A stretch of DNA of 64,000 nt from Actinomyces urogenitalis DSM 15434 (GTDB lineage Bacteria; Actinomycetota; Actinomycetes; Actinomycetales; Actinomycetaceae): positions 800,160 through 864,159 of the forward strand of contig NZ_DS999574.1 of the NCBI RefSeq assembly GCF_000159035.1, read 5' to 3'. The translations under genes and the position numbers were made by a program. Below are positions 1 to 8,580 of the stretch, piece after piece. Under the pieces are notes generated by a model. That model saw nothing but the letters and a program-made list of their open reading frames with translations, did no database searches and had not been told where the DNA came from. The first letter of the stretch is position 1. Each line of letters begins with the position of its first letter.

Positions 1-2
1 GG

Positions 3-182
3 CGAGCCAGGAGGCCGGCGACGCCGTCCGCCAGCGCGCAGGCGACGGAGCCCGCCAGTCACCAGCCCACTGCGCTCAGCGTCAGCGGCGGCGGCTCGTA
101 CGCGACGGCTGGGACCTACCAGCTTCGCCTCCAGCTCGCTGGGCAGGACCTGGGGCCCCAGCTCCTTCTGGTCATCACCTAA
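3..182 (+). CDS. C-terminal fragment of an unknown protein (5' end outside the window)
   Basis: An open frame enters from the left edge and ends at TAA 180-182. The visible 59 residues begin with an Ala/Pro/Arg-rich stretch and finish with a beta-strand-like segment (GGGSYATAGTYQLRLQL, then LLLVIT). That tail could be the last strands of an immunoglobulin-like or secreted domain, but I do not recognise a family. The gene converges on disA. Between the two stops (183-262) short GC-rich inverted repeats such as GAGCCTG at 192-198 against CAGGCTC at 232-238 could form a terminator. Confidence 0.4.
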   Translation, partial: RARRPATPSASAQATEPASHQPTALSVSGGGSYATAGTYQLRLQLAGQDLGPQLLLVIT

Positions 183-262
183 GGCTCGTGGAGCCTGAGG
201 CGAGCCGGTGCACGGCCTCCAGGCCGGGTGGCAGGCTCCCCCAGGCTGGTGAGCCGGCGGGC

Positions 263-1333
263 TCAGGAGTAGCGGTCGACCAGGGAGATCTCAGCCAGTC
301 GGGACAGGCCGTCACGCAGGGTGCGTGCCCGGCGTGGGCCGACGCCGTCGAGGGCCTCCAGCTCCTCCAGGCTCACGCCCAGCACGGCCTGCAGGGAACC
401 CCAGTGCTCGACGACGGCGCGCGCAGTGACCAGGGGGAGCCGCGGGATCTTGGACAGGATGCGCAGTCCCCGGGAGGCCAGGGAGGCGTCAAGGTCCTGC
501 CCGTCCGGGCCGCCCAGGCCCATCGAGCGCGCTACCATCGCCAGGTCCAGCAGGGCGGGGGACCCCACCCACTTCAGACGCGCCTCGACGGTGGTGGTGT
601 CCAGGCCGTCGGGCAGGTAATCGGCTAGGAGGAAGTCACGCTCGGCCATGAGCCCGCGGGTGAGCTCCTCGTGCTGGAGAGCCAGCAGCCGTCCATCAGT
701 TCCCAGCTCGACGACGTATCCGTCCACGTCGAAGGCGATGCGGCGCACCATCTCCAGCAGCTGGACGGCGGTGGCCACGTCTCGCACGGTGACCAGGTCC
801 TCGATCTCCAGGGCGTCTAGGCTCGCCGAGGTCTGGGCTAGGCGGGTGGTATAGCGCTCCAGCGTGGCTAGCGCCTGGTTGGCGCGAGCCAGAATCGCCT
901 CGCTGGGCTCGATGACGTGACGCTTGCCGTCGACGTACAGGGAGATGATCTGCATCGACTGGCTCACGGAGATGACTGGGTAGCCGGTCTGCCGGGCGAC
1001 GCGTTCGGCGGTGCGGTGACGCATCCCGGACTCGACCGTCTCGACCGAGGAGTCGGGCAGGAGCTGGACGTTGGCCCGCCGGATCCGTCCTGCGGCACGG
1101 TCCACGATGACGGCCCCGTCCATCTTGGACAGCTCGCGCAGGCGTGCGGCTGACAGCTCGACGTCGAGCTCGAAGCCGCCGGAGGAGATGGCCTCGACCG
1201 TGGAGTCGAAGCCGAGGACGATGATCGCACCGGTCCGCCCGCGCAGGATCCGCTCCAGACCGTCACGCAGCACGGTCCCCGGCGCGATGAGAGCCAGGGT
1301 GTCGCGCAGGGTGGGGGAGTGGGGATCGGTCAT
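263..1333 (-). CDS. disA: DNA integrity scanning protein DisA (diadenylate cyclase)
   Basis: Makes the second messenger c-di-AMP from two ATP and scans DNA for branched intermediates. The 356-residue length is normal for DisA. The N-terminal DAC domain carries the catalytic motifs DGA (in MDGAVIVD) and RHRTA (in GMRHRTAERVA). A helical spine follows, and a C-terminal helix-hairpin-helix DNA-binding region is visible (LDGVGPRRARTL near the end). The frame is open far upstream, but that extension would run into radA; the ATG at 1333 (MTDPHSPT) matches the family start. It lies downstream of radA in the same direction with a gap of about 120 bp, the usual actinobacterial pairing. Confidence 0.95.
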   Translation of the reverse strand: MTDPHSPTLRDTLALIAPGTVLRDGLERILRGRTGAIIVLGFDSTVEAISSGGFELDVELSAARLRELSKMDGAVIVDRAAGRIRRANVQLLPDSSVETVESGMRHRTAERVARQTGYPVISVSQSMQIISLYVDGKRHVIEPSEAILARANQALATLERYTTRLAQTSASLDALEIEDLVTVRDVATAVQLLEMVRRIAFDVDGYVVELGTDGRLLALQHEELTRGLMAERDFLLADYLPDGLDTTTVEARLKWVGSPALLDLAMVARSMGLGGPDGQDLDASLASRGLRILSKIPRLPLVTARAVVEHWGSLQAVLGVSLEELEALDGVGPRRARTLRDGLSRLAEISLVDRYS

Positions 1334-1451
1334 GACTGGGGCTCCTGGGAAGGACAGGGCGAGGCGAGAGCCACGTGGCGGCTTTGCGTGCGAATCGTAT
1401 CGGGGACCTGTCAGGGGCGCCGTGACCTGCGTCGCTCTGAGATGGGCGGGC

Positions 1452-2882
1452 TCAGCCCCGCGGCAACGCGGCTCCCACCGCCTCCCCGACATGTGAGACG
1501 GGCAGGACCTGCAGGCCCGGAACGGCCCGCAGCTCCTGGGAGCCGGCCAGGGGCACGATCGCTCGGTCAAAGCCGAGGCGGGCGGCCTCCGCCAGGCGCC
1601 GTTGGATGCCGACGGTCGCGCGCACCTCACCGGTCAGTCCGACCTCTCCGAAGGCGACCAGCCCCGGGGGAGTGGGGAGGTTCTGCGCGGCCGAGACCAC
1701 GGCGATGGCGACTGCCAGGTCTGTGGCGGGCTCAACGGCCCTCGCCCCGCCCACGGTGGAGACGTAGACGTCCGAGGAGGAGGTGTCCACCCGCAACCGC
1801 GCCGTGAGGACGGCCAGCGCCATGGCCACGCGCGAGTGGTCCACGCCTGAGGTGGTACGCCGTGGCGAGCCAGCTGCCGTCTGCGCCACAAGGGCCTGGA
1901 CCTCGACGGGCATAGGGCGGCGCCCCTCCAGGGTGACGGTGGCACAGGTGCCGGGAACCTCGCTGCGCGCTGCGGACAGGAACAGGCCGCTGGGGTCCGC
2001 CAGTCCCACGATCCCGCGCTCTCCCAGGTCGAAGCATCCGACCTCGTCCGTTGGCCCGTAGCGGTTCTTCACCGCTCGCAGCAGTCGCAGCCGGGCGTGC
2101 CGGTCTCCCTCGAACTGGCAGACCACGTCCACCAGGTGCTCCAGCACGCGGGGCCCAGCGATCCCGCCGTCCTTGGTGACGTGACCGACCAGCAGGACGG
2201 GGATGGCGCGTTCCTTGGCTACGGCGATGAGGGCGCCGGCCACGGCCCGGACCTGGGTGACCCCGCCTGCCGACCCCTCGACCTGGGCGGAGGCGATGGT
2301 CTGCACGGAATCGACGATGAGGAGCGAGGGGCTGGCGGCCTCGACGTGCCCGAGGAGGGCACCGAGCTCGGTCTCGCTGGCGAGAAGCAGGGCGGGGTCG
2401 ATCGCGTCGATCCGCTCGGCGCGCAGGCGGACCTGGCTGGCCGACTCCTCTCCCGTGACATAGAGGACAGGACCCTCACCCCGCTCGCGGGACATCGCAG
2501 CGGCCTTGGCTGCGACGTCGAGCAGGAGGGTGGACTTGCCGACTCCCGGCTCCCCTGCCAGCAGGACCACGGCGCCTGGCACGATCCCGCCGCCGAGCAC
2601 GCGATCGAGCTCGCCGACCCCGGTGGAGCGTGCCCGCGCCTCCTCTGCGCTGACCTCGCCGATGGGGCGTGCAGGTGTGGACGGCCGGACCACGGACTGC
2701 TGCGCCAGCGCCGTGCCCTTGGTGGTGCCGGCCTCGGTGAACTCCTCCAAGGTGCCCCACTCGCGGCACTCGCGGCACTGGCCCAGCCACTTCGGGCTGG
2801 TCCAACCGCACTCGGTGCACACGTAGGACACGCGGTTCTTACGGGAACCGCGGGCTGTGCCGGAAGTCGTGGTCGAAGGCAT
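1452..2882 (-). CDS. radA: DNA repair protein RadA (Sms)
   Basis: RecA-like ATPase that promotes branch migration during recombinational repair in the cytoplasm. The N-terminus has a four-cysteine zinc finger (CTEC near residue 21, then CREC). It is followed by a Walker A motif (GEPGVGKST), a Walker B-like segment (LLIVDSVQT) and the RadA-specific KNRYG motif. The C-terminal third is the Lon-protease-like domain. The 476-residue length is slightly above the usual 455-460. It precedes disA on the same strand, consistent with a DNA-repair transcription unit. Confidence 0.96.
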   Translation of the reverse strand: MPSTTTSGTARGSRKNRVSYVCTECGWTSPKWLGQCRECREWGTLEEFTEAGTTKGTALAQQSVVRPSTPARPIGEVSAEEARARSTGVGELDRVLGGGIVPGAVVLLAGEPGVGKSTLLLDVAAKAAAMSRERGEGPVLYVTGEESASQVRLRAERIDAIDPALLLASETELGALLGHVEAASPSLLIVDSVQTIASAQVEGSAGGVTQVRAVAGALIAVAKERAIPVLLVGHVTKDGGIAGPRVLEHLVDVVCQFEGDRHARLRLLRAVKNRYGPTDEVGCFDLGERGIVGLADPSGLFLSAARSEVPGTCATVTLEGRRPMPVEVQALVAQTAAGSPRRTTSGVDHSRVAMALAVLTARLRVDTSSSDVYVSTVGGARAVEPATDLAVAIAVVSAAQNLPTPPGLVAFGEVGLTGEVRATVGIQRRLAEAARLGFDRAIVPLAGSQELRAVPGLQVLPVSHVGEAVGAALPRG

Positions 2883-2925
2883 GGCAGCAGGCTAGCGCTG
2901 CATGGCGGGCCCCCGCCCCTAGCCA

Positions 2926-3660
2926 TCAGTGCTGGCCGTAGACGTTCTGGTAGCGGTCGTTAAGGCGGTCAACGAGGTCCTGCGGGATGAGGTGGATCTC
3001 GCCTCCCTGGCGCGCCACGTGGACGGTCTTGGCGACCTCCTCGCACATGACGGCGGCCTTGACGGCGGCGCGTGCGTCCTTGCCGATCGTGAAGGGACCG
3101 TGGTTGGCCATGAGGACCGCGGGGGACTTGGAGTCGCGCAGGGTCTCAACGATGCCGCGGCCGATCGAGTCGTCGCCGATGAGGGCGAAGGGGCCGATCG
3201 GGATCTCGCCGCCGAACTCGTCCCCCATCATGGTCAGGGCGCAGGGGATGGGCTCGCGCCGTGCGGCCCAGGCGGTGGCGTAGGTGGAGTGCGTGTGGAC
3301 CACGCCGCCCACGCCCTCCATGTGGCGGTAGACGTAGGCGTGAGCCGCCGTGTCCGAGGACGGGACAAGGTGCTCGGGCGTGCCGTCCGCGATCTTGGTG
3401 CCCTCCAGGGTGCACACCACCATGTTCTCCGCGCTCAGCTCGTCGTAGGAGACGCCGGAGGGCTTGATGACGAACAGGTCGGTGGGCTCGGGGCCGTTGC
3501 CGCGGTCCACGGTGACCCTCTCGGAGACGTTCCCGGCGGTCCACACCACCAGCCCCCAGCGGGGCAGCTCGGCGTGCAGGGCCGCCACGCGCTCACGGGT
3601 AGCGGCGACGGCGGCCTGGAGCGCGTCGTCGAGCTCGGCTAGGACGGGGACGGTGGTCAT
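2926..3660 (-). CDS. araD: L-ribulose-5-phosphate 4-epimerase
   Basis: Converts L-ribulose 5-phosphate to D-xylulose 5-phosphate, the last step of bacterial L-arabinose breakdown. This is a class II aldolase/epimerase fold. The zinc-binding histidines are in HTHSTYATAWA, and a further conserved NHGPFTIG is near residue 180. The 244 residues compare with about 231 in enteric AraD. It has its own upstream region with a perfect palindrome (3714-3725) that recurs before araA about 39 kb away. Neither araA nor araB is adjacent, so the arabinose genes are dispersed here. Confidence 0.93.
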   Translation of the reverse strand: MTTVPVLAELDDALQAAVAATRERVAALHAELPRWGLVVWTAGNVSERVTVDRGNGPEPTDLFVIKPSGVSYDELSAENMVVCTLEGTKIADGTPEHLVPSSDTAAHAYVYRHMEGVGGVVHTHSTYATAWAARREPIPCALTMMGDEFGGEIPIGPFALIGDDSIGRGIVETLRDSKSPAVLMANHGPFTIGKDARAAVKAAVMCEEVAKTVHVARQGGEIHLIPQDLVDRLNDRYQNVYGQH

Positions 3661-3713
3661 ACAGGCTCCTGTGAGACGGGGCGGGGCTCCAACGGTGGAG
3701 CCGGACCGCCGAT

Positions 3714-3725
3714 GTGAACGTTCAC
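3714..3725. promoter_or_regulatory. Putative arabinose-regulator operator, GTGAACGTTCAC
   Basis: A perfect 12-bp palindrome about 55 bp upstream of the araD start. The identical 12-mer occurs upstream of araA (43118-43129), and a one-mismatch copy lies before the aldose 1-epimerase (54063-54074). The odds of the same site standing in front of two arabinose genes by chance are low. The central CG and the size fit a LacI-family operator. Which regulator binds it is unknown. Confidence 0.7.
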
Positions 3726-3782
3726 TTAGGTGTCATGGTAGCGGCTCCCGCCCGCAAAGTCGCCCGGAGGGGGGTGGAAAAT

Positions 3783-3826
3783 GCGTTCGTGCCCGAGCCA
3801 GGACCTCCTGGCTCGGGCACGAACGC
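3783..3826 (-). terminator. Transketolase terminator hairpin
   Basis: Twenty-one perfectly paired bases (arm 3783-3803 against 3806-3826) around a two-base centre, immediately after the tkt stop. There is no clear T tract, as in the other long hairpins of this window. It separates tkt from araD, so araD needs its own promoter. Confidence 0.75.
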
Positions 3827-3844
3827 GGCGTCAGGTCTGCGGGA

Positions 3845-5929
3845 TCAGGCCTTGTTCAGTGCCTGGGTCGCGACCTCGGCCACGTGCTCGGGCGTGAAGC
3901 CGTACTCCTTGAACAGCAGCGAGCCCGGGGCGGAGGCGCCGTAGTGCTCGAGCGAGACGATCGCGCCGTCGTCGCCCACGTACTCGCGCCAGCCCATGGC
4001 GATGCCGGCCTCGATGGCCACCTTGGTGGCGTCCTTGGGCAGGACGGAGGCGCGGTAGGCCTCGTCCTGGGCGTTGAACCACTCCAGGCAGGGGGCCGAG
4101 ACCACGCGCGTGGGCGTCCCGGCCTTCTGCAGCAGCTCACGGGCGCCCAGCGCCACGCCCACCTCGGAGCCAGTGGCCACGAGGACGACGGCGGGGCTCG
4201 CCTCGGCGCCGGAGGCGTCAGTGGCCTCAGCCAGGACGTAGGCGCCCTTGCGCAGCCCCTCGCGAGCGGCCTGCGGGGTCGCAGCGACCTGGAGGTTCTG
4301 GCGGCTGAGGATGAGGCCGGCCGGACCGCGCTGCTCCAGGATCGCCAGCCAGGCGGCCGCGGTCTCGTTGGCATCGGCCGGGCGCACGACGGCGAGACCG
4401 GGGATGGCGCGCAGGGAGGCCAGGTGCTCGATCGGCTGGTGGGTGGGGCCGTCCTCACCCACACCGATCGAGTCGTGCGACCACACGAAGGTCGAGGGCA
4501 GGCCCATGAGCGCGGCCAGACGGACGGCCGGGCGCATGTAGTCGCTGAAGACCAGGAAGGTGCCGCCGTAGGGGCGGGTCAGGCCGTCCAGGGCAATGCC
4601 GTTGAGGATGCCACCCATGGCGTGCTCGCGGATACCGAAGTGCAGGGTGCGGCCGTAAGGCCCGTCGCCGTCGTTCTGAGCGAGGCTGGCCGGCAGGAAG
4701 GAGGGCTCGCCAGCCATCGAGGTGTTGTTCGAGCCGGCGAGGTCGGCCGAGCCTCCCCACAGCTCCGGCATGACCGGGGCCAGGGCGGTGAGCGTCTTGC
4801 CGGAGGCGGCGCGGGTGGCCACGGACTCGCCGAGCTCCCAGGTGGGCAGGGCGCCGGCCAGGTCCTTAGGCAGGGTGTGGGCCTCCAGGCGCTCCAGCAG
4901 GGCAGCGCCCTCGGTGTTAGCGGACTTCCATGCCTCGAAGCGTGCGTCCCAGTCCTCGTGGGCGGCCTTGGCGCGCTCGGCAACGTGTCCGCGGGTGTAG
5001 GCCAGCAGCTCGGCGGGGACGTCGAAGCTCTTGGCTGGGTCCAGACCGAGGGCTTCCTTGAGGCTGGCGACCTCGTCGGTGCCGAGCTTGGAGCCATGGG
5101 AGCCGGCCGTACCCTGTTTGGTGGGCGAGGGCCAAGCGATGATGGTGTGCAGGCGGATGAGGGTGGGGCGCGTGGTCTCGGCGCGAGCCTCCTCAAGCGC
5201 GGCGTGGAGGGCCTCAAGGTCCTCGAGGTAGGTGCCGCCCTTCTTCCAGTCCACGTCCAGCACCTGCCAGCCGTAGGCGGCGAAGCGTGCGGAGGGGTCC
5301 TCGGTGAAGGAGATGTCGGTGTCGCCCTCGATGGAGATGTCGTTGTCGTCATAGATGGCGATGAGGTTGCCCAGCTGCTGGGTTCCAGCCAGGGAGGCGG
5401 CCTCGGCGGCCACGCCCTCCTGGAGGCAGCCATCGCCCATGATCGTGTAGACGAAGTGGTCGAAGACGGACTCGCCGGCCGGGGTAGCGGCGTCGAACAG
5501 GCCGTGCTCGCGGCGGGCAGCCATGGCCAGGCCGACGGCGTTGGACAGGCCCGCACCCAGCGGGCCAGTGGTGGTCTCCACGCCCTTGGTGTGGCCGTAC
5601 TCGGGGTGGCCGGGGGTCAGGGAGCCGGCTTGGCGCAGCTGCTCCAGGTCGCTGACCTCCAGGCCGTAGCCAGCCAGGGTCAGCTGGACGTACTGCAGCA
5701 CGGAGGCGTGCCCGGCGGACAGGACAAAGCGGTCGCGACCCAGCCACTGCGGGTTGGCCGGGTCGCAGGCCATCTCGTACTGGTAGAGCAGGTAGGCGAC
5801 GCCGGCCAGGGAGATGGCGGTCCCCGGGTGACCGGATCCGGCCTTCTCGACGGCGTCGGCCGCCAGTGCCTTGGAGACGGCCACGGCCTTGCGGTCGTCG
5901 TCGGTCAGAGAGAAGGGGGCAGGGCTCAT
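3845..5929 (-). CDS. tkt: Transketolase
   Basis: Thiamine-diphosphate enzyme of the non-oxidative pentose phosphate pathway; moves two-carbon units between ketose and aldose phosphates. The 694-residue length is that of a complete TktA-type enzyme. Visible features are the N-terminal substrate loop (GSGHPGTA), the ThDP-binding GDGCLQEG followed by NDISIEGDTD, and the central signature EDGPTHQPIEHLASLR. An AAAGGAG Shine-Dalgarno lies about nine bases before ATG 5929. It follows the decayed operon by about 170 bp and precedes araD. Erythrose 4-phosphate, a likely product of that lost operon, and xylulose 5-phosphate from xylose or arabinose are both its substrates. Confidence 0.95.
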   Translation of the reverse strand: MSPAPFSLTDDDRKAVAVSKALAADAVEKAGSGHPGTAISLAGVAYLLYQYEMACDPANPQWLGRDRFVLSAGHASVLQYVQLTLAGYGLEVSDLEQLRQAGSLTPGHPEYGHTKGVETTTGPLGAGLSNAVGLAMAARREHGLFDAATPAGESVFDHFVYTIMGDGCLQEGVAAEAASLAGTQQLGNLIAIYDDNDISIEGDTDISFTEDPSARFAAYGWQVLDVDWKKGGTYLEDLEALHAALEEARAETTRPTLIRLHTIIAWPSPTKQGTAGSHGSKLGTDEVASLKEALGLDPAKSFDVPAELLAYTRGHVAERAKAAHEDWDARFEAWKSANTEGAALLERLEAHTLPKDLAGALPTWELGESVATRAASGKTLTALAPVMPELWGGSADLAGSNNTSMAGEPSFLPASLAQNDGDGPYGRTLHFGIREHAMGGILNGIALDGLTRPYGGTFLVFSDYMRPAVRLAALMGLPSTFVWSHDSIGVGEDGPTHQPIEHLASLRAIPGLAVVRPADANETAAAWLAILEQRGPAGLILSRQNLQVAATPQAAREGLRKGAYVLAEATDASGAEASPAVVLVATGSEVGVALGARELLQKAGTPTRVVSAPCLEWFNAQDEAYRASVLPKDATKVAIEAGIAMGWREYVGDDGAIVSLEHYGASAPGSLLFKEYGFTPEHVAEVATQALNKA

Positions 5930-6100
5930 CGCTTGAGGCTCCTTTGTCGTGGGTGGGGCGACGATGAGTGTTGCCCCGACTGTGCTGATCCTCCCGCGCG
6001 AGGGTGCGCTGGCTCAACTGCACAGCACGCCCGCGGACGGGAGGTGGTGTTCCCGCCCCAAAAGTATCAGGGGAGAACAAAAGTGGGGAGGGACGTATGG

Positions 6101-6331
6101 TCAGGCCTGGCTGCGCTCGAACTCGCAGATGCGCTCAACCTTGGGGCCGGAGCGGCCGTTGGGGTCGAACTGGCCGGCCAGGTACTCGCGCAGGAAGACC
6201 TTGGCGCTCTCGGGGCCCACGACCTGGGAGCCCATGGAGATGAGGTTGGCGTTGTTGGACAGGCTGGCGCGCTGAGCCTGGTAGACGTCGGCCACGCAGG
6301 CGCAGTAGGCGCCGGGGACCTTGTTGGCGGC
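6101..6331 (-). pseudogene. C-terminal half of an RpiB/LacAB-family sugar-phosphate isomerase
   Basis: The last 76 residues of the chimeric frame are typical of RpiB: AANKVPGAYCACVADVYQA, SLSNNANLISMGSQVVGPE, then FDPNGRSGPKVERIC. The N-terminal half, with the nucleotide-like fold start and the catalytic Cys-containing loop, is gone. It is joined in frame to the truncated MFS carrier, most simply by a deletion that removed the end of the MFS gene and the start of rpiB. Actinobacterial RpiB paralogues next to DhaK-type kinases act as erythrulose-phosphate isomerases (DerI), but the exact substrate here is inference. Confidence 0.8.
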
Positions 6332-7392
6332 GATGGACAGCAGGATGAGAGCCGGCACCGGGCTGTGCAGGAAGAAGGCGGAGCCCCCAATGCCGATGCC
6401 GGAGAAGGCCAGCATGAGCGCAGCCAGACCAGCGTGGTTCTGACGGCGGTCCGCGACCTTGGGCAGGATGATGACGCCGATCAGGGCCACGGCCCACGGA
6501 ATGGCCGTGATGAGGGGGGCCTTGAGGCCGGCCTCGCCGTTGGTCATGTTGACGACCTGCTTGGGCAGGAAGAAGGTCAGGCCGTAGACCGAGGCCTGGA
6601 TGCACAGGTAGATGAGGCAGAAGTAGAGGATGCGCGGGTCAAGCATGGCCTGCTTCCACGAGATCGGCTTGGCCTCGTGCTTAGCGGCCTCCTCGTGGGC
6701 GATTTGCTCGCTGAGGTGCTCCTTCTCGTCCTGGGTCAGCCAGCGGGCGTTGGCGGGGCGGTCAACCAGGACGAAGGGGCAGATGAAGCCGGCGACGACG
6801 GCCAGGAGGCTCTCGACCAGGAACATCCAGTGGATGCCGTCCATGCCCAGCAGGCCGTCAAGCTCCAGCAGACCGCCGGACAGCGGGTTGCCGAACATGT
6901 TGGCGATGGGCAGGCCCATGTAGAACAGACCCGTGGCCCAGGAACGGCGCGCTGCCGGGTACCAGTAGGTCAGGTAGAGCATGACGCCGGGGAAGAAGCC
7001 GGCCTCGGTGATACCCAGCAGGAAGCGGAGGGTGTAGAAGCTCATCGGCCCCTGGACGAACATGAAGCAGGCGGCGACTCAGCCCCAGCTGATCATGATT
7101 CGGGTCATCCACCACCGTGCACCGACCCGGTGCATGATGAGGTTCGAGGGGACCTCGAAGACGGCGTAACCGATGAAGAAGAGCGTGGCGCCGAAGGTGT
7201 AGGCGGCAGTAGAGACGCCGTAGTCGGCCTCCCAGGCCTGCTGGGCCCAACCGAGGTTGGTGCGGTCAACGAAGGCGATGACGTACATCAGCAGCAGGAA
7301 CGGGATGAGGCGCTTGGTCACCTTGGACAGAGCGGACTCAACGATGGCGGGCTTGGGTGTGAAGCCCGTACGCAGAGGGGGTGGTGGGTCAT
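6101..7392 (-). pseudogene. Broken MFS sugar/acid transporter fused to an RpiB remnant
   Basis: An MFS carrier of the anion:cation symporter type (N-terminus LIPFLLLMYVIAFVDRTNLGW, then RFLLGITEAGFFPGVMLYL), with three lesions. The ATG at 7392, preceded by a perfect AAGGAGG, is one base out of frame with the transporter; a single added base near codon 2 would restore PPPPLRTGFTPKP and the conserved ALSKVTKRLIPF. An in-frame TGA (7079-7081) interrupts the frame after RIMISWG. After about ten membrane segments the frame changes family: residues from AANKVPG (6331) to the end belong to an RpiB-type isomerase. The last membrane helices are missing. A truncated product could start at GTG 7321 but would stop after 80 residues. 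Not expected to be functional. Confidence 0.85.
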
Positions 7393-7484
7393 GCGTGACC
7401 TCCTTGTCACGTCTGACGGGATGGTAGGTGGTAGGCGACGTGAGGTCGCCGCGGGGTGTTGAGGGCGCACCCTCCCTGTGCGGG

Positions 7485-7514
7485 GGAGGCGAGTACGTGC
7501 GTCCCCCGCACAGG
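7485..7514 (-). terminator. Hairpin between the isomerase and MFS pseudogenes
   Basis: Thirteen paired bases (7485-7497 with 7502-7514), as CCTGTGCGGGGGA and its complement around a four-base loop. It lies about 40 bp past the end of the isomerase gene and more than 90 bp before the old MFS start, so the MFS gene once had its own transcript or was read through. Confidence 0.55.
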
Positions 7515-7550
7515 TGTGGCCGTGGAAGGCCTGGTGAGACGGCGTCGTCC

Positions 7551-8474
7551 TTACTTGTTGTTGAGGTAGGAGCGGATGACGTCGCGGATGTACTCGGCGT
7601 TCTCGACGCCTACGCCGAGCCAGTCCGAGCCGTAGTGCTCGACCATGAAGGGGCCGGTGTAACCGAGCTTGAGAGCCTTGCGGATCACGGCGCGGTAGTT
7701 GATCGTCCCGTACTTGAGCGGGACAGGCGCGGACATGTAGGAGCCGGTGGCCGGGTCCTCGTCACGGATGTAGTTCTTGATGTGTCAGTAGTTGGCGTAG
7801 GGCAGCACGATGTCGTACATGTCCTCGCCCTTGGGCATGGGACGGTGCAGGCGGATGAGGTTGCCGATGTCCGGGTTGATGCCGACGGCGGCGTGGTCGA
7901 TGTCCTTGAGGAACTGGACTGCGCCCTCGGGGGTGCCGAGGAACGTGTCCTCGTACATCTCCAGGCTGATCTGCATGCCCAGGCTCTGTGCGTGCTCGCC
8001 CAGCTCGCGCACGCGCTCTACAGCCTTGTCATACAGCGCTGGGTCGTCATGGTGGCCGTCAGCCAGCCAGAACCACAGGGCCTCCTTCTGGGCGGGGTAG
8101 AGCTCCTGGAGGAAACCGACGTTAACGAACTTGGCGCCCAGCTCGGCGCCACGGTCGATGGTGCGGTGGACCATTGCCAGGTTCTCGTCGCCACGCTCGG
8201 TGTCGATGACCGAGTTGCGCCCGATCGAGATGGCGATGATGCGCAGGTCGAGGTCGTCCAGGACCTCCTTGAGCTCAGCGAAGCGCTCGTCGCTGATGTC
8301 GCCGATCGGCACCCAGTCGTCCATGGGGTCGATGTAGCGGTAGCCCAGCTCGGCCACCTGGGTGAGTTGCTCGCGCCAGACGCTCGCGGGTGCCTGCGCG
8401 GCGAGCTGGCCGTCCTCGGTGTAGGGGCCGTAGCTGATCTTGGCCGCGATGGGCCAGCCGTCTGCTGTGTACAC
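7551..8474 (-). pseudogene. TIM-barrel sugar isomerase/epimerase with an in-frame TGA
   Basis: Xylose-isomerase-like TIM barrel (AP_endonuc_2 family) of about 307 codons. It starts at GTG 8474 five bases after AAGGAGG. Metal-ligand-type segments are visible (SLEMYEDTF, GINPDIGNL). The frame is broken by TGA at 7785-7787, directly after PYANY and before HIKNYIRDEDP. Related enzymes read YWH(I/V)KNY here, so the lesion is very probably a Trp TGG to TGA change. The frame continues intact to the natural end (VIRSYLNNK). The UGA is followed by C, a relatively leaky context, so some read-through cannot be excluded. Possible substrates include tetroses, pentuloses or apiose-like sugars; I cannot choose between them. 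Confidence 0.82.
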
Positions 8475-8580
8475 GTCATCCTCCTTGATGTCGTTCCTTG
8501 GGGGTGTGTCAGGGTGTGTTGGTCCTGGCCTGGCACGCTGGAGGGCGGGCCCGGCTTGAGGGCAAGTGGTGGGGCGGGTG

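Noticed and set aside
6101-7063. The MFS-RpiB frame as a genuine fused enzyme-transporter
   Set aside because: The carrier part lacks its start, contains a TGA and lacks its final helices, and the RpiB part lacks its catalytic N-terminal half.
3464-7462. A plus-strand open frame of about 1330 codons across tkt and the MFS pseudogene
   Set aside because: It is antisense to well-supported genes, has no recognisable domain and has the Gly/Ala/Val-rich look of a GC-skewed shadow frame.
7740-7787. Selenocysteine or recoded UGA in the isomerase
   Set aside because: The family has tryptophan here, no convincing SECIS-like stem follows the UGA (only a four-base CCGG hairpin), and the genome uses TGA as a normal stop for many genes in the window.
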